From positions 1 to 64,000 of the forward strand of contig JAOAIU010000048.1 of NCBI GenBank assembly GCA_026414545.1: 64,000 nt of DNA, written 5' to 3'. Below the pieces are notes generated by a model. It had not been told where the DNA came from. It worked only from the letters and a program-made list of their open reading frames with translations, and searched no databases. Source of the stretch: Candidatus Saccharicenans sp. Lineage in GTDB: Bacteria > Acidobacteriota > Aminicenantia > Aminicenantales > Saccharicenantaceae. A program made the translations under genes and the position numbers. Of this stretch, positions 17,914-27,215 are shown piece by piece; position 1 is the stretch's first letter, and every line of letters starts with the position of its first letter.

Positions 17914-19170
17914 ATGGAATTTGAAGTCAAGGATTTGAAGCTGGCAGAAGAAGGTCGGCGCCGCATAGAATGGGCGGCCCGGTCTATGCCCGTTCTGAAC
18001 AGGATCAGGGAAAAATGGGAGAGAGAAAAACCCCTGGCTGGCCTGCGCCTGGCGGCCTGCCTTCATGTTACTTCTGAGACGGCCAACCTGATGCTGACCC
18101 TTAAGGCCGGTGGAGCCGACGTCCGTCTGGCTGCTTCCAACCCGCTCAGCACCCAGGACGAGGTGGCTGCGGCCCTGGTTAAATTCGAACGAATCCCGGT
18201 CTTTGCCATCAAGGGTGAGGACCAGAAGAGTTACTACCGGCACCTGGAAAAGACGCTTGCCCATCGGCCTCAGGTCACCATGGACGACGGGGCTGACCTG
18301 GTTTCTACCCTTCACCAGAAAAAGACCCGGATGCTGCCTGAAATAATCGGCGGGACGGAAGAGACGACCACCGGGGTAATCAGGCTGCGCAGCATGGCCG
18401 AAAATGGAGTCCTGGGCTACCCGATTATTGCCGTCAACGATGCCCTGACCAAACACCTGTTTGATAACCGTTACGGCACTGGTCAGAGCACCATCGATGG
18501 CCTCCTGCGCTGCACTAATATCCTGCTGGCCGGGTTGACCGTGGTGGTCTGCGGTTATGGCTGGTGTGGCAAGGGAGTGGCCACCAGGGCCCGCGGCGCC
18601 GGGGCCAGGGTGATCGTCTGCGAGGTGGACCCCCTGAAAGCTCTGGAAGCCCTCATGGACGGCTTCCAGGTGAAGACTCTATCGCAAGCAGCCGGTGAGG
18701 GAGATGTCTTCATCACCGTAACCGGAAATAAGAACGTCATCCGGGCCGAGCATTTTCGCCAGATGAAAGACGGGGCCATCATCGCCAACGCCGGCCATTT
18801 CAACGTGGAGATTGACCTGCCAGCCCTGAAGGCGTTGTCCCGGAGCCGCCGGACGATACGGCCGTTCGTGGAGGAATACCGCCTGGCCCGGAATAAGCGC
18901 TTGTTTGTCCTGGCCGAGGGACGGCTGATTAACCTGTCCGCAGCCGAAGGGCACCCGGCCATGGTCATGGACATGAGCTTTGCCAATCAGGCCCTGAGCG
19001 TACTCTACCTGAAAGAGCACGGCCGCGACCTGGAAAAACATGTCTATCCCGTGCCCGAAAATATTGACCGGGAAATCGCCCGGCTCAAACTGGAATCGAT
19101 GGGCATAAGAATAGACCGGTTGACAACCGAACAGAAAAGATACCTGAAGGGCTGGCAGGAAGGCACCTGA
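17914..19170 (+). CDS. ahcY: S-adenosylhomocysteinase
   Basis: Hydrolyses S-adenosylhomocysteine to adenosine and homocysteine, NAD-dependent, cytosolic. 418 residues, the common prokaryotic length. Visible marks: [14 protein letters not shown] near 46, [14 protein letters not shown] near 76, DDGADLV near 124, [10 protein letters not shown] near 146, the NAD fold [14 protein letters not shown] near 208 and [14 protein letters not shown] near 345. A GGCGAGGAG site precedes the ATG. Single gene between divergent and convergent neighbours. It would supply homocysteine, the acceptor of the methyl-transfer module at the right end of the window. Confidence 0.95.
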   Translation: MEFEVKDLKLAEEGRRRIEWAARSMPVLNRIREKWEREKPLAGLRLAACLHVTSETANLMLTLKAGGADVRLAASNPLSTQDEVAAALVKFERIPVFAIKGEDQKSYYRHLEKTLAHRPQVTMDDGADLVSTLHQKKTRMLPEIIGGTEETTTGVIRLRSMAENGVLGYPIIAVNDALTKHLFDNRYGTGQSTIDGLLRCTNILLAGLTVVVCGYGWCGKGVATRARGAGARVIVCEVDPLKALEALMDGFQVKTLSQAAGEGDVFITVTGNKNVIRAEHFRQMKDGAIIANAGHFNVEIDLPALKALSRSRRTIRPFVEEYRLARNKRLFVLAEGRLINLSAAEGHPAMVMDMSFANQALSVLYLKEHGRDLEKHVYPVPENIDREIARLKLESMGIRIDRLTTEQKRYLKGWQEGT

Positions 19171-19217
19171 AACCAGAGTCAGTCCGGCCCAACTAAGCCC
19201 GGGGACAAGAAATGAGC

Positions 19218-20000
19218 TCAGTCCTTGACCAGTTTTTTCAATTCTTCTAAGTATTTTCTGACGGTCTCCCGGTCTTCCTGAGCCACCAGCTTCGGATAGA
19301 GCTTTTCAAAATTTTCCTTGGCCGAGCGATAAAGCCCGGCATTGAACTGGGCCCGGGACAGGTTGAAAAGAAAAGTAGTGTCGTCGGGAACTATTTTTAC
19401 TGCCTGCTCGAAGGCCAGCACCGCTTCATTCAGGTCGCCAGTCTTCTCCAGAATAAGACCGCGCAGGTTATGAGCCATGGCAAAGCGATTTTTAACCTGG
19501 ATGGCCTTCTGCACGTGGTCATAAGCTTCATCATATTTTTCCTGAACAAAGTACATCCTGGCCAGGTTATAATAGGGCAATTCCCGGGTGGGATAATTTG
19601 GGTCCAGCAGGGCTTGACGGTATTCAGCCTCAGCCCGGTCATACTGGCCCAGCTCAAAGTAAATGGTGCCGAGGTTGTTATGGGCTTCGCTGAATTGGGG
19701 GTTGGCTTCCAGAGCCTTCTTGAAGGCCTGGATGGAAGCCTCGAAATTGCCCTTCATGGACTGGGTCAGTCCCAGGGCATTCCAGGCCAGATGGTTCTTG
19801 GGGTTCAGAGATAGACTCTTATTAAAATATTTAATAGCTTCATCAAGGTTATTGTTGTTCAGGTAAAATAAACCGAGGTTGTACTGGTACTGCGGGTCAT
19901 TGGCCCTGGCTTTTTCCAGCTTGCTCTGGGTGGAAGCGCAGGTGGTCAAGGCCAGGAGTAAAAAAAGTATCAGCACCGTTTGCCTCTTTTGCTGTTTCAT
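19218..20000 (-). CDS. TPR-repeat lipoprotein
   Basis: A 260-residue protein with a lipoprotein signal ending LALTTC and then at least five tetratricopeptide repeats (about residues 40-215), for example YNLGLFYLNNNNLDEAIKYF and AHNNLGTIYFELGQYDRAE. Such proteins act as assembly platforms at the cell envelope; the PilF/BamD-type fold is possible but not provable. The ATG at 20000 has GGGAGGG nearby; an ATG five codons upstream does not. It follows gpsA by 34 bp and is probably the last gene of the asnS-to-gpsA run. Confidence 0.85.
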   Translation of the reverse strand: MKQQKRQTVLILFLLLALTTCASTQSKLEKARANDPQYQYNLGLFYLNNNNLDEAIKYFNKSLSLNPKNHLAWNALGLTQSMKGNFEASIQAFKKALEANPQFSEAHNNLGTIYFELGQYDRAEAEYRQALLDPNYPTRELPYYNLARMYFVQEKYDEAYDHVQKAIQVKNRFAMAHNLRGLILEKTGDLNEAVLAFEQAVKIVPDDTTFLFNLSRAQFNAGLYRSAKENFEKLYPKLVAQEDRETVRKYLEELKKLVKD

Positions 20001-20034
20001 CTTTCCCTCCCACAATCTAATTTCCTATGTATTC

Positions 20035-21039
20035 TCAAACCTTTTCTTCCTTCAGACTCCTGGACATCAGTTCTTCCAGAGCCTTGTGCGCTGGCTTGCC
20101 AAGGTAGAGAACCTCGTAGACCTGCTGACAGATGGGCATCTCAATCTTTTTATGGTGGGCCAGCTTGTGAACGGTCAGGGTATTCCTGACGCCCTCGGCT
20201 ACCATTTTCATTTCCGAAAGTATCTGCTTCAAAGATTTACCCCTTGATAGTTCCAGACCAACCCGGTAGTTCCGGCTCATTTCGCTGGTACAGGTCAGGA
20301 CCAGGTCCCCCAGGCCAGCCAGCCCGTAGAAAGTTTCTTTCCTGGCTCCCAGGGACAGGCCCAGCCTGGTTATTTCTACCAGGCCGCGGGTAATGAGGGT
20401 AGCCCGGGAATTGTTGCCATAGCCTAGGCCGACAGAAATACCGGCGGCAATGGCGATGACATTTTTGACCGCCCCGCCCAGTTCTACCCCGATGACATCG
20501 GTCGAGGTGTAAATCCTGAGCTGCCGGCTGGAAATGGTTTCCTGGAGTTCCCTGGCCAGTATCTGGTCGCGGCTGGCCAGAACCAGGGCCGTGGGATGAC
20601 CGGCGGCCACTTCCCTGGCAAAACTCGGTCCGGACAGGACGGCCGGCTTCAATTTCCGTCCGGAATCAAAGACTTCTTCCATGACTTCGGTCATGGTCTT
20701 GAAAGTCTTCTGTTCCAGGCCCTTGGTCAGACTGATTATCAGCTGGCCCTTCCTCAGGTGCTCGTCCATTCTCTGATAAATCTGCCGGCAGAACTGCGAG
20801 GGCACAGCCACAAAGACCACCTCGCTACCTTCTAGGGCATCAGCTACGGTCTTGTGGAATGTGACGGTAACCGGAAATTCGAACCCCGGTAGGAAGGTGT
20901 GATTGATCCTGGTCTGGATCAGGTCGGCCAGGACCTCTTCCTCCCGGACCCACAGTTTGGTGGGAAAGCCCAGCCGGCCGAGATAATAGGCCATGGCTGA
21001 ACCCCAGCTTCCGGCTCCGATGACTGCGAATTTAACCAT
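20035..21039 (-). CDS. gpsA: Glycerol-3-phosphate dehydrogenase [NAD(P)+]
   Basis: Reduces dihydroxyacetone phosphate to sn-glycerol-3-phosphate, the backbone of phospholipids. 334 residues. The Rossmann motif AVIGAGSWGSAMA is at residues 5-17; SLTKGLEQ near 104, LSGPSFAREVA near 135, the catalytic GAVKNVIAIAAG near 189 and the GLAGLGDLVLTC motif near 245 are all present. The start overlaps the end of plsY by 8 bases. The plsY-gpsA neighbourhood makes one supply line: GpsA makes the substrate that PlsY acylates. Confidence 0.95.
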   Translation of the reverse strand: MVKFAVIGAGSWGSAMAYYLGRLGFPTKLWVREEEVLADLIQTRINHTFLPGFEFPVTVTFHKTVADALEGSEVVFVAVPSQFCRQIYQRMDEHLRKGQLIISLTKGLEQKTFKTMTEVMEEVFDSGRKLKPAVLSGPSFAREVAAGHPTALVLASRDQILARELQETISSRQLRIYTSTDVIGVELGGAVKNVIAIAAGISVGLGYGNNSRATLITRGLVEITRLGLSLGARKETFYGLAGLGDLVLTCTSEMSRNYRVGLELSRGKSLKQILSEMKMVAEGVRNTLTVHKLAHHKKIEMPICQQVYEVLYLGKPAHKALEELMSRSLKEEKV

Positions 21040-21625
21040 TCAACCTTTCTCCAAACTTCCTTTCTGTTCCTGACAGCAAGCGCTTCAGATTTTCTCTATG
21101 CCTGAATAATACAAGAATGAAAAATAACCAGCCGACCCAGAACAGGAAATCTTCTCCGGTCAGGATGAGAACCAGGATGGGCAACGTTAACAGACCGCTC
21201 AGGGTCGCCAGGGAAACATACCTGAAAGATACAAGCATGACAAGAGTGATAGCCAGACTGATGAGCAGAGGCAGGGGAGCCAGGTACAGGAATCCACCGA
21301 CAGTAGTGGCCACTCCCTTGCCGCCCCGAAACCTCAAGTAAACGGGATAACAGTGACCAACGACCGAGGCCAGCAGGCCCCAGACAGCCAGCCTGCGGTC
21401 GGCAAAAATGCTCACTGCCAGGAAAGCTGGCAGAAAACCCTTTAGCAAGTCAACGACCATAACCGGAATGGCCAGCCTCCAGCCACCATAACGAAGGACA
21501 TTGGTAGCCCCGGTTGAACCGCTGCCGACTTCCCTTATATCTTTCCTGGACGATTTTTTTACCAGCAAGAAGCCGGTGGGAAAGGCGCCCAGGAAATAAG
21601 AAGCAACTAGCAAAAGTATTTTCAT
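21032..21625 (-). CDS. plsY: Glycerol-3-phosphate acyltransferase PlsY
   Basis: A membrane enzyme that transfers an acyl group from acyl-phosphate to glycerol-3-phosphate. 197 residues, five or so transmembrane segments. Conserved loops are present: GAFPTGFLLVK near 13, the REVGSGSTGATNVLR block near 31 and the RFRGGKGVATTVGG block near 98. The start forms an ATGA overlap with the stop of thpR. It depends on PlsX to make acyl-phosphate; plsX is not in the window. Confidence 0.94.
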   Translation of the reverse strand: MKILLLVASYFLGAFPTGFLLVKKSSRKDIREVGSGSTGATNVLRYGGWRLAIPVMVVDLLKGFLPAFLAVSIFADRRLAVWGLLASVVGHCYPVYLRFRGGKGVATTVGGFLYLAPLPLLISLAITLVMLVSFRYVSLATLSGLLTLPILVLILTGEDFLFWVGWLFFILVLFRHRENLKRLLSGTERKFGERLNG

Positions 21626-22179
21626 TTAAGGTAATGCCTGCTGATTATCCTGTACTCGGGGCCCTCCGGTCGAAGGATACTCTGAAAGAGTTCTATTTCT
21701 TTTACCTCCATGGTGCCGAATTCCTGCTGACCGAGCCTATCCAGTTCAGCCTTCAGTCGGTCCTGTTTCTGGGGTTCTCTGGCCCGGCCTATCGTCAGGT
21801 GAGGGGAGAAGGCCCTTTCTTCCCTTTCAAACCCTTCCCGGAGCAGGGTTTCTTCCAGGTCGGCCTGAAGAGAAAAGAGTTCCTGTCCGGCTTCGAGCCC
21901 CACCCAGATTACCCTCATCCGGCTCTGGCCGGGTGGAAAGCTCCCCGTGCCCCGGGCGGCCAGGTTGAACTTATGGTGTCTTCCGGCCACTTCTTCCAGA
22001 ATGGCCTTGATGATTTCAATCCGAGGTTCGGCTATTTCTCCTATAAACTTAAGAGTCAAATGATAGTTTTCCGGAGCCACCCACTTGATGCCCGTAGCCA
22101 CCGGCTTAAGTTGCCGCACGGCCGCGGTCAAACGGTTTTTAATTTCCGGGCTAAGGTCGATGGCGATGAAGGTTCTCAT
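21622..22179 (-). CDS. thpR: RNA 2',3'-cyclic phosphodiesterase (2H family)
   Basis: Opens 2',3'-cyclic phosphates at RNA ends; historically called 2'-5' RNA ligase. 185 residues from the ATG at 22179, starting MRTFIAIDLSPEIK. The two catalytic HxTx motifs are HLTLKFIGE near residue 41 and HLTIGRARE near 128. The ATG shares one base with the cinA stop (TGATG), so translation is probably coupled. A TTG three codons upstream is an alternative. In many genomes thpR sits beside cinA, as here. Confidence 0.9.
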   Translation of the reverse strand: MRTFIAIDLSPEIKNRLTAAVRQLKPVATGIKWVAPENYHLTLKFIGEIAEPRIEIIKAILEEVAGRHHKFNLAARGTGSFPPGQSRMRVIWVGLEAGQELFSLQADLEETLLREGFEREERAFSPHLTIGRAREPQKQDRLKAELDRLGQQEFGTMEVKEIELFQSILRPEGPEYRIISRHYLK

Positions 22180-23462
22180 CAGGAGCAAGCCTCTTTCTTC
22201 ATTTCTAACAATTTTAACCTTAACATATCCAGGGCTTTTTGAGTAGCCTGGAATTTTACCTGTTCGCGACTGCCGCGGAACAGGTTCCTGCTGACAATTG
22301 AACCTCCCGGAAAAGCCAGAGCAACATAAACTAACCCGACAGGCTTGGCCTGGCTGCCGCCTCCCGGCCCGGCAATTCCGGTGGTGGAAAGGGCAAAATC
22401 AGCCCCGGACTTTTTTCGCATTCCTTCAGCCATGGCCCGGGCCACCTCTTCGCTGACCGCTCCTTTATCGGCAATAAGCTCCTCTGGTACTCCCAGTTCC
22501 AGGGTTTTGCTCCGATTGCTGTAGGTTACAACTCCTTCCAGAAAATAGTCCGAGCTGCCAGGGATACTGGTAATCCTGTTGGCCAGCAACCCGCCGCTGC
22601 AAGACTCAGCACAGGCCAGGGTCCAGCCCGAAGCCCGGAGTTGCTCTCCAACCACCTGTTCCAGAGGCTGGCCCTCGGCTGAGTAGACCAGTTGACCGAG
22701 GAGACTGACAATTCGCGTCTTTACCCGATGGAATGCTTTCTCCTCAACTTCCGGTCGGACACTTCTTACCGGCATTTCTAGCCGGATTTGAACGTCTGCG
22801 GGCGAAGCCAGGGTAATCAGCCGCAGACCAGAAGGCAGGTGCCTATAAACGGGCTTGATCAGGTCTTCCACCATGGATTCTCCGGCCCCGGTAATCCTGA
22901 TCACCGAGCGCAGGACCCTTACTTCCCCGAACTTCCTCAGGCGCGGCAGAACCAGATTTTCAACCATCGGTTTGAGTTCAGACGGAGGTCCCGGCAGCAA
23001 GACCATGACCCGGTTTCTTTTCTGGAGCCACAACCCGGGGGCCGTCCCGTTGGGGTTTTCCAGCACCTCGGCTCCTTCGATCACGTAGGCCTGGCGGCGG
23101 TTGGATGGTGTCATCTTCAAGCCGCGGCTTTCAAAACGCTGTCTGATATTATCAAGAATTTTCCGGTTGAAGACCAGGCGGACTCGGAGGACCTCAGCCA
23201 CAGCCTGCCTGGTGCGGTCGTCATCAGTCGGGCCCAGACCTCCGCTGACCAGAATCAGCCAGCTTCGCTTCCAGGCAATTCTCAGAACCTGTTTGAGTTC
23301 CTCCAGTTGATCGCTGACCACCGTCTTGTAAGATAGCTGCCAGCCCAGCTCCTGGAGCTTTTCGGAAATAAAAAGCGAATTGGTTTCCAGAAAATATGGG
23401 GTCAAAAGTTCGCTGCCGACAGCGATAAACTCCACAGTCTTGGCCTGGAACCGATTCTTCAT
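22179..23462 (-). CDS. cinA: CinA family nicotinamide-nucleotide amidohydrolase
   Basis: A two-domain protein of about 427 residues. The N-terminal MoaB/MogA-like domain (EFIAVGSELLTP near 10, SGGLGPTDDDRT near 72, LLPGPPSELKPM near 152) acts as an ADP-ribose pyrophosphatase in relatives. The C-terminal domain (LACAESCSGGLLANRIT near 283, STTGIAGPGGG near 358) is the NMN deamidase of the pyridine-nucleotide salvage route. I chose the ATG at 23462, directly after pgpA; a TTG four codons earlier would overlap pgpA. The older competence/damage-inducible name does not imply transformation here. Confidence 0.93.
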   Translation of the reverse strand: MKNRFQAKTVEFIAVGSELLTPYFLETNSLFISEKLQELGWQLSYKTVVSDQLEELKQVLRIAWKRSWLILVSGGLGPTDDDRTRQAVAEVLRVRLVFNRKILDNIRQRFESRGLKMTPSNRRQAYVIEGAEVLENPNGTAPGLWLQKRNRVMVLLPGPPSELKPMVENLVLPRLRKFGEVRVLRSVIRITGAGESMVEDLIKPVYRHLPSGLRLITLASPADVQIRLEMPVRSVRPEVEEKAFHRVKTRIVSLLGQLVYSAEGQPLEQVVGEQLRASGWTLACAESCSGGLLANRITSIPGSSDYFLEGVVTYSNRSKTLELGVPEELIADKGAVSEEVARAMAEGMRKKSGADFALSTTGIAGPGGGSQAKPVGLVYVALAFPGGSIVSRNLFRGSREQVKFQATQKALDMLRLKLLEMKKEACS

Positions 23463-23463
23463 G

Positions 23464-23919
23464 TTAAAGTCCAAAAACCAGTATCACCAGCCGGAGCAGA
23501 ACGTTGACCACCAGGCCGCTGCCCAGGTCATCGGCCATTATGCCCCAGCCAGCGGGCAGGGTCTCCAGCCTTTTAACTCCCATGGGTTTAATGATATCGA
23601 GAAAGCGAAAGACAATAAACGCCGGGGCCAGGATAATCCAGTCCGGTCTGAGAAGAAATAAGGCCAGTAGCTGGCCGGCCACTTCGTCGATAACTACCTT
23701 GCCCGGGTCTTTCAGGTTGAGGCTCCTGGCATAAACGGATGAAAAATAGATTCCGGCCGCAATTATGACCAGCAGGAGCGCCAGATAAAGCGGCCAGGAT
23801 AAGCGGTAAAGATAATACCTGTATAAAACCACCATGGCCAGGCTGGCCAGGGTTCCGGGAGCCAGGGGAAATAAACCAATGCCAAAAAAAGTCGAGATTA
23901 TTTTGGCCAGTTTAATCAT
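23464..23919 (-). CDS. pgpA: Phosphatidylglycerophosphatase A
   Basis: Removes phosphate from phosphatidylglycerophosphate to give phosphatidylglycerol. 151 residues with three or four membrane segments. Family marks: FGIGLFPLAPGTLAS near 13, DPGKVVIDEVAGQLLAL near 72 and FRFLDIIKPMGVKRLE near 106, ending with GWGIMADDLGSG. It overlaps the end of rimO by 8 bases and leads into cinA, the common pgpA-cinA order. With plsY and gpsA it makes this operon a phospholipid cluster. Confidence 0.94.
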   Translation of the reverse strand: MIKLAKIISTFFGIGLFPLAPGTLASLAMVVLYRYYLYRLSWPLYLALLLVIIAAGIYFSSVYARSLNLKDPGKVVIDEVAGQLLALFLLRPDWIILAPAFIVFRFLDIIKPMGVKRLETLPAGWGIMADDLGSGLVVNVLLRLVILVFGL

Positions 23920-25234
23920 GCGTCACCTGTCCCACCAGGTCGTAATCGAGAGATCGTTTTATCCGGACTTTGAGGAAAGGGGGAAGGCCCATTTTCCTGA
24001 GTCCCGGGGCGGCTTCGACCAGAACCTGCCCGTCAACTTCAGGAGCCTGAAACCTGGCCCGGGCAGCCAGATAACCGGGCTTCCGGGCCTCTGACCCGTC
24101 AACGATTACATCCAGGATTTGTCCGCGAAAGGTGGAGTAAAACTGCCGGGAAATTTTCCTCTGCTGCTGCATGACCGCTTGCTGTCTTCTCTTCTTTTCA
24201 GCCTCAGAAACGGTATCAGGCAGACGGGCTGCCCGGGTCCCCGGTTCGGCCGAGTAGCAAAAGACGCCCAGGTGCTCAAACCTGGCCCGGGCCACAAAAT
24301 TCTGTAATTCCCTGAATTCCTTTCGTCCTTCACCGGGAAAGCCGACAATCAGAGAACTGCGGATGGCCACGCCCGGAACCTTTTTTCTGATCTTATCCAG
24401 TAGTTTCAGCGCCCGTGTACCACCCAGCCCCCGACCCATCTTCTTCAGGATGGAATCGGAGGAATGCTGGAAGGGCAGGTCCAGGTAGCGACACATCTTG
24501 GGTTCCAGCATCATCTCCAGCAGGCTGTCGTCGACCTCTTCCGGATAGCCATAGAGCAGCCGGATCCATTCTATGCCCTTTACAGAAAGCAGTTTTGACA
24601 GCAAGGCAGTCAAGGCCGGCTTTTTCCTGTCTCGTCCAAAGTAGGTAGTATCATGGGAAATCAGATTAATTTCTTTTATGCCCAGGGCGGCCAGGTTCCT
24701 TACTTCTCTCACCACCGATTCAACCGTCCTGGATCTATATGGTCCCTTGATCAAGGGTATGCTGCAGAATGAACAGCGGTGGGAACACCCCTCTGATATT
24801 TTGACATAGGCCCAGTAGGGACCGGTGGAAATCACCCGGGGCGTCCTATGATCCAGAAGAAAGGTAACGGGCCGAGGCACATCCTTTTTCTTTTCGATTA
24901 TCTCGTCTATCCGGTCGAAAGCCCTGACCCCGCTCCAGACATCAACCTGTGGATAGCGGGCCCTGAGGTAATCAGGGAATCTTTCCGGGTAACAGCCGAC
25001 CACCGCCAGCAGCCTTCCGGGTTTAGATTGCTTCCAACGAAGACCCAGGTCGATCGCCCGGTGAGCTTCTTCCCGGGCTGGCCCGATAAAACCGCAGGTG
25101 TTGATGATCAGAATATCGGCCTGAGACAGGTCAGCGGAAAAACTGTAACCCCTGGAATCCAGCCTGGCCAGCATGACCTCGGAATCGACCAGATTCTTGG
25201 CACAGCCGAGAGTGAGCAGTGAAATTTTTGGCAT
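23912..25234 (-). CDS. rimO: Ribosomal protein S12 methylthiotransferase
   Basis: A radical-SAM enzyme that adds a methylthio group to an aspartate of ribosomal protein S12. 440 residues: the N-terminal UPF0004 domain with LLTLGCAKNLVDSE and NTCGFI, the radical-SAM cluster motif CSHRCSFC near residue 145, and a C-terminal TRAM domain (FRGQILDVIVDG). LGCAKNLVDSE distinguishes RimO from MiaB. The start at 25234 gives the standard MPKISLLTLGC; the frame stays open another 93 codons upstream, but that stretch lies inside asnS and has no family similarity. The start is 10 bases after the asnS stop. Confidence 0.94.
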   Translation of the reverse strand: MPKISLLTLGCAKNLVDSEVMLARLDSRGYSFSADLSQADILIINTCGFIGPAREEAHRAIDLGLRWKQSKPGRLLAVVGCYPERFPDYLRARYPQVDVWSGVRAFDRIDEIIEKKKDVPRPVTFLLDHRTPRVISTGPYWAYVKISEGCSHRCSFCSIPLIKGPYRSRTVESVVREVRNLAALGIKEINLISHDTTYFGRDRKKPALTALLSKLLSVKGIEWIRLLYGYPEEVDDSLLEMMLEPKMCRYLDLPFQHSSDSILKKMGRGLGGTRALKLLDKIRKKVPGVAIRSSLIVGFPGEGRKEFRELQNFVARARFEHLGVFCYSAEPGTRAARLPDTVSEAEKKRRQQAVMQQQRKISRQFYSTFRGQILDVIVDGSEARKPGYLAARARFQAPEVDGQVLVEAAPGLRKMGLPPFLKVRIKRSLDYDLVGQVTHD

Positions 25235-25244
25235 CAATCCAAAG

Positions 25245-26537
25245 TCAGGGATAAATTCTGTAGAGCAGCCTGGGAAAAGGAATGGTCTCCCTGATATGGG
25301 GCAGCTTGCAGATCCAGGCCACCGTCCTTTCCAGTCCGAGCCCGAAGCCGGAATGGGGAAAGGTTCCATAGCGGCGCAGGTCGACGTACCACTTGTAGGC
25401 TTCCTCGGGCAGGTTGAATTCCTTGATTCTCCTTTCCAGTAGCTCCGGGTCGTGAATTCTCTGCCCGCCGCCGATAATCTCCCCGTAACCCTCCGAGGCC
25501 ATGAAATCAACACCCAGGGCCAGGTCTGGTCTCTGTGGGTCGGGTTGCATATAAAAAGCCTTTATCTTGGCCGGAAAATGGGTGACACAGACGGGACGGT
25601 CATAAATCTGGGAAAGAATTGTCTCTTCGGGGGCCCCAAAATCATCGCCATAGACCATTTTTGAACCGTGCTCGACCAATTGTTTTACCGCCTGGTCATA
25701 GGTAAGACGAGGGAAGGGCTTGGTTATTCTCTCCAGCGGGGCTGTATCCCTTTCCAGGATTTCCAGGTCGCTCTTTCGCCTTTCCAGGACCCTTTCCAGG
25801 ATGAACAGGATGAGGTCCTGGCCCAGCTCGATTATGTCCTCCAGGGTGGCAAAGGCCACTTCCGGTTCCACCATCCAGAACTCGATCAGGTGGCGTCGGG
25901 TTTTGGATTTTTCGGCCCTGAAGGTCGGTCCGAAACAGTAAACCTTTCCAAAGGCGGCAGCCGTAGCCTCGTTGTAAAGCTGGCCGCTCTGGCTGAGGTA
26001 GGCTTTCTGGTCAAAGTACTGTGTTTCAAACAGGGTGGTAGTGCCCTCGCAGGCGCTGGGGGTCAGGATTGGAGTATCCATCAACCTGAAGCCACGGCCA
26101 TCAAAGAAATCACGGATGGCCCTGACCGTTTCAGCCCTGACCTGAAGTATGGCATGCTGCTTCTGGGAACGCAACCAGAGATGGCGATGCTCCATCAGGA
26201 AAGGAACCGAATGTTCCTTGGGAGTGATGGGGTAATCCCTGGCAATCTGGATTACTTCAATGTCGGTTATCTCCAGCTCAAAGCCTCCGGGTGCCCGCCG
26301 GTCCTCCCTGACTTTACCCCTGACGATGACTGATGATTCCTGAGTCAATTCGTCAAAGACCTTGAACAGAGGAAAATCTTTGTCCTGGTGGAAGATTGTA
26401 CCCTGGATGAGACCGGTGCCATCTCGAACCAGAAGAAAACGCACCTTGCCGCTGGATCTTTTGTTGTAAACCCAGCCGCGGATTTCTACTTCCTGTCCAT
26501 TATGCTGACTGATATCCTCTATGTAGACCCATTTCAT
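25245..26537 (-). CDS. asnS: Asparaginyl-tRNA synthetase
   Basis: Charges tRNA-Asn with asparagine. 430 residues: an OB-fold anticodon-binding domain (about 13-105, [18 protein letters not shown]) and the class II catalytic core with motif 2 ([20 protein letters not shown] near 205) and motif 3 ([13 protein letters not shown] near 398). [11 protein letters not shown] supports Asn rather than Asp specificity, although an AspS-like enzyme cannot be wholly excluded. No ribosome site precedes the ATG, and the promoter places the transcript start about three bases upstream, so it is probably leaderless. First gene of the run down to gpsA. Confidence 0.9.
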   Translation of the reverse strand: MKWVYIEDISQHNGQEVEIRGWVYNKRSSGKVRFLLVRDGTGLIQGTIFHQDKDFPLFKVFDELTQESSVIVRGKVREDRRAPGGFELEITDIEVIQIARDYPITPKEHSVPFLMEHRHLWLRSQKQHAILQVRAETVRAIRDFFDGRGFRLMDTPILTPSACEGTTTLFETQYFDQKAYLSQSGQLYNEATAAAFGKVYCFGPTFRAEKSKTRRHLIEFWMVEPEVAFATLEDIIELGQDLILFILERVLERRKSDLEILERDTAPLERITKPFPRLTYDQAVKQLVEHGSKMVYGDDFGAPEETILSQIYDRPVCVTHFPAKIKAFYMQPDPQRPDLALGVDFMASEGYGEIIGGGQRIHDPELLERRIKEFNLPEEAYKWYVDLRRYGTFPHSGFGLGLERTVAWICKLPHIRETIPFPRLLYRIYP

Positions 26538-26546
26538 AATGGAAGA

Positions 26547-26574
26547 ATTATATCAAAATGACTACCTAAATCAA
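26547..26574 (-). promoter_or_regulatory. Promoter of the asnS operon, probably giving a leaderless mRNA
   Basis: On the minus strand TTGATT (26574-26569), 16 bp, TATAAT (26552-26547). The expected start at about 26540 is only three bases from the ATG at 26537, and no Shine-Dalgarno sequence is present. Confidence 0.6.
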
Positions 26575-26671
26575 TCTGCCGCCCTTTCAGCTGTTGCTTC
26601 TCTCAGAGAACAATGCTAATCCGATTCTTGCAAATTGGAGGCCGATGTTTTAAGTTATCGGAGAGCGAAGC

Positions 26672-27211
26672 ATGGCTGAAATTAAACCCTACAAGCCGGT
26701 CAAACTGGTCTGCGGAATAATATTTCCCGGAGAAGAAATCCGGAAGCAGGCTGAATCCAGCCTGTCAGAAAAATTCGGGCCGCTGGACCTGGCCAGTCCT
26801 TCCTTTTCTTTTACTTATACTGATTACTATCAACCGCAGATGGGCCCGGTTCTTTACCGGGCCTTCGTCAGCTTCGTCCGGTTGATTCAGCCCGAAGAAC
26901 TGCCAGGCATCAAAGTCTGGACTAACCGCCTGGAAGAAGATTTCAGGCTCCTGTTCCGATTCCCGGATAGACCGGTCAACCTCGACCCCGGTTACCTTAG
27001 CGCCTCCGCCCTGGTCATGGCCACGGCCAAGGATTTTGCCCACCGCATCCCGATCGGACAGGGAATATATGCCCACCTGGAATTGCTTTTTACCAGGAAA
27101 GGAGTCAAATTGCTGGACTGGACCTATCCCGATTTTCGGCAGACTGGCTACCAGGAATTTTTTCTTCGGGTGAGAGAAATCTACCTGGGGCAGCTCAGGA
27201 ATAAATCTTAA
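26672..27211 (+). CDS. DUF4416 family protein
   Basis: A 179-residue soluble protein matching my memory of the DUF4416 family: an opening KPVKLVCGIIFPGEE, a central FTDYYQPQMG-like FTYTDYYQPQMG and a closing WTYPDFRQTGYQEFF. No catalytic residues can be named and no signal peptide or membrane segment is seen. GGAG precedes the ATG. It stands alone, divergent from asnS and ending four bases from the converging methyltransferase gene. Function unknown. Confidence 0.75.
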   Translation: MAEIKPYKPVKLVCGIIFPGEEIRKQAESSLSEKFGPLDLASPSFSFTYTDYYQPQMGPVLYRAFVSFVRLIQPEELPGIKVWTNRLEEDFRLLFRFPDRPVNLDPGYLSASALVMATAKDFAHRIPIGQGIYAHLELLFTRKGVKLLDWTYPDFRQTGYQEFFLRVREIYLGQLRNKS

Positions 27212-27215
27212 GGTT

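Noticed and set aside
25235-25513. N-terminal 93-codon extension of rimO
   Set aside because: It lies inside the 3' end of asnS in another frame and has no family similarity; MPKISLLTLGC at 25234 is the normal RimO start.
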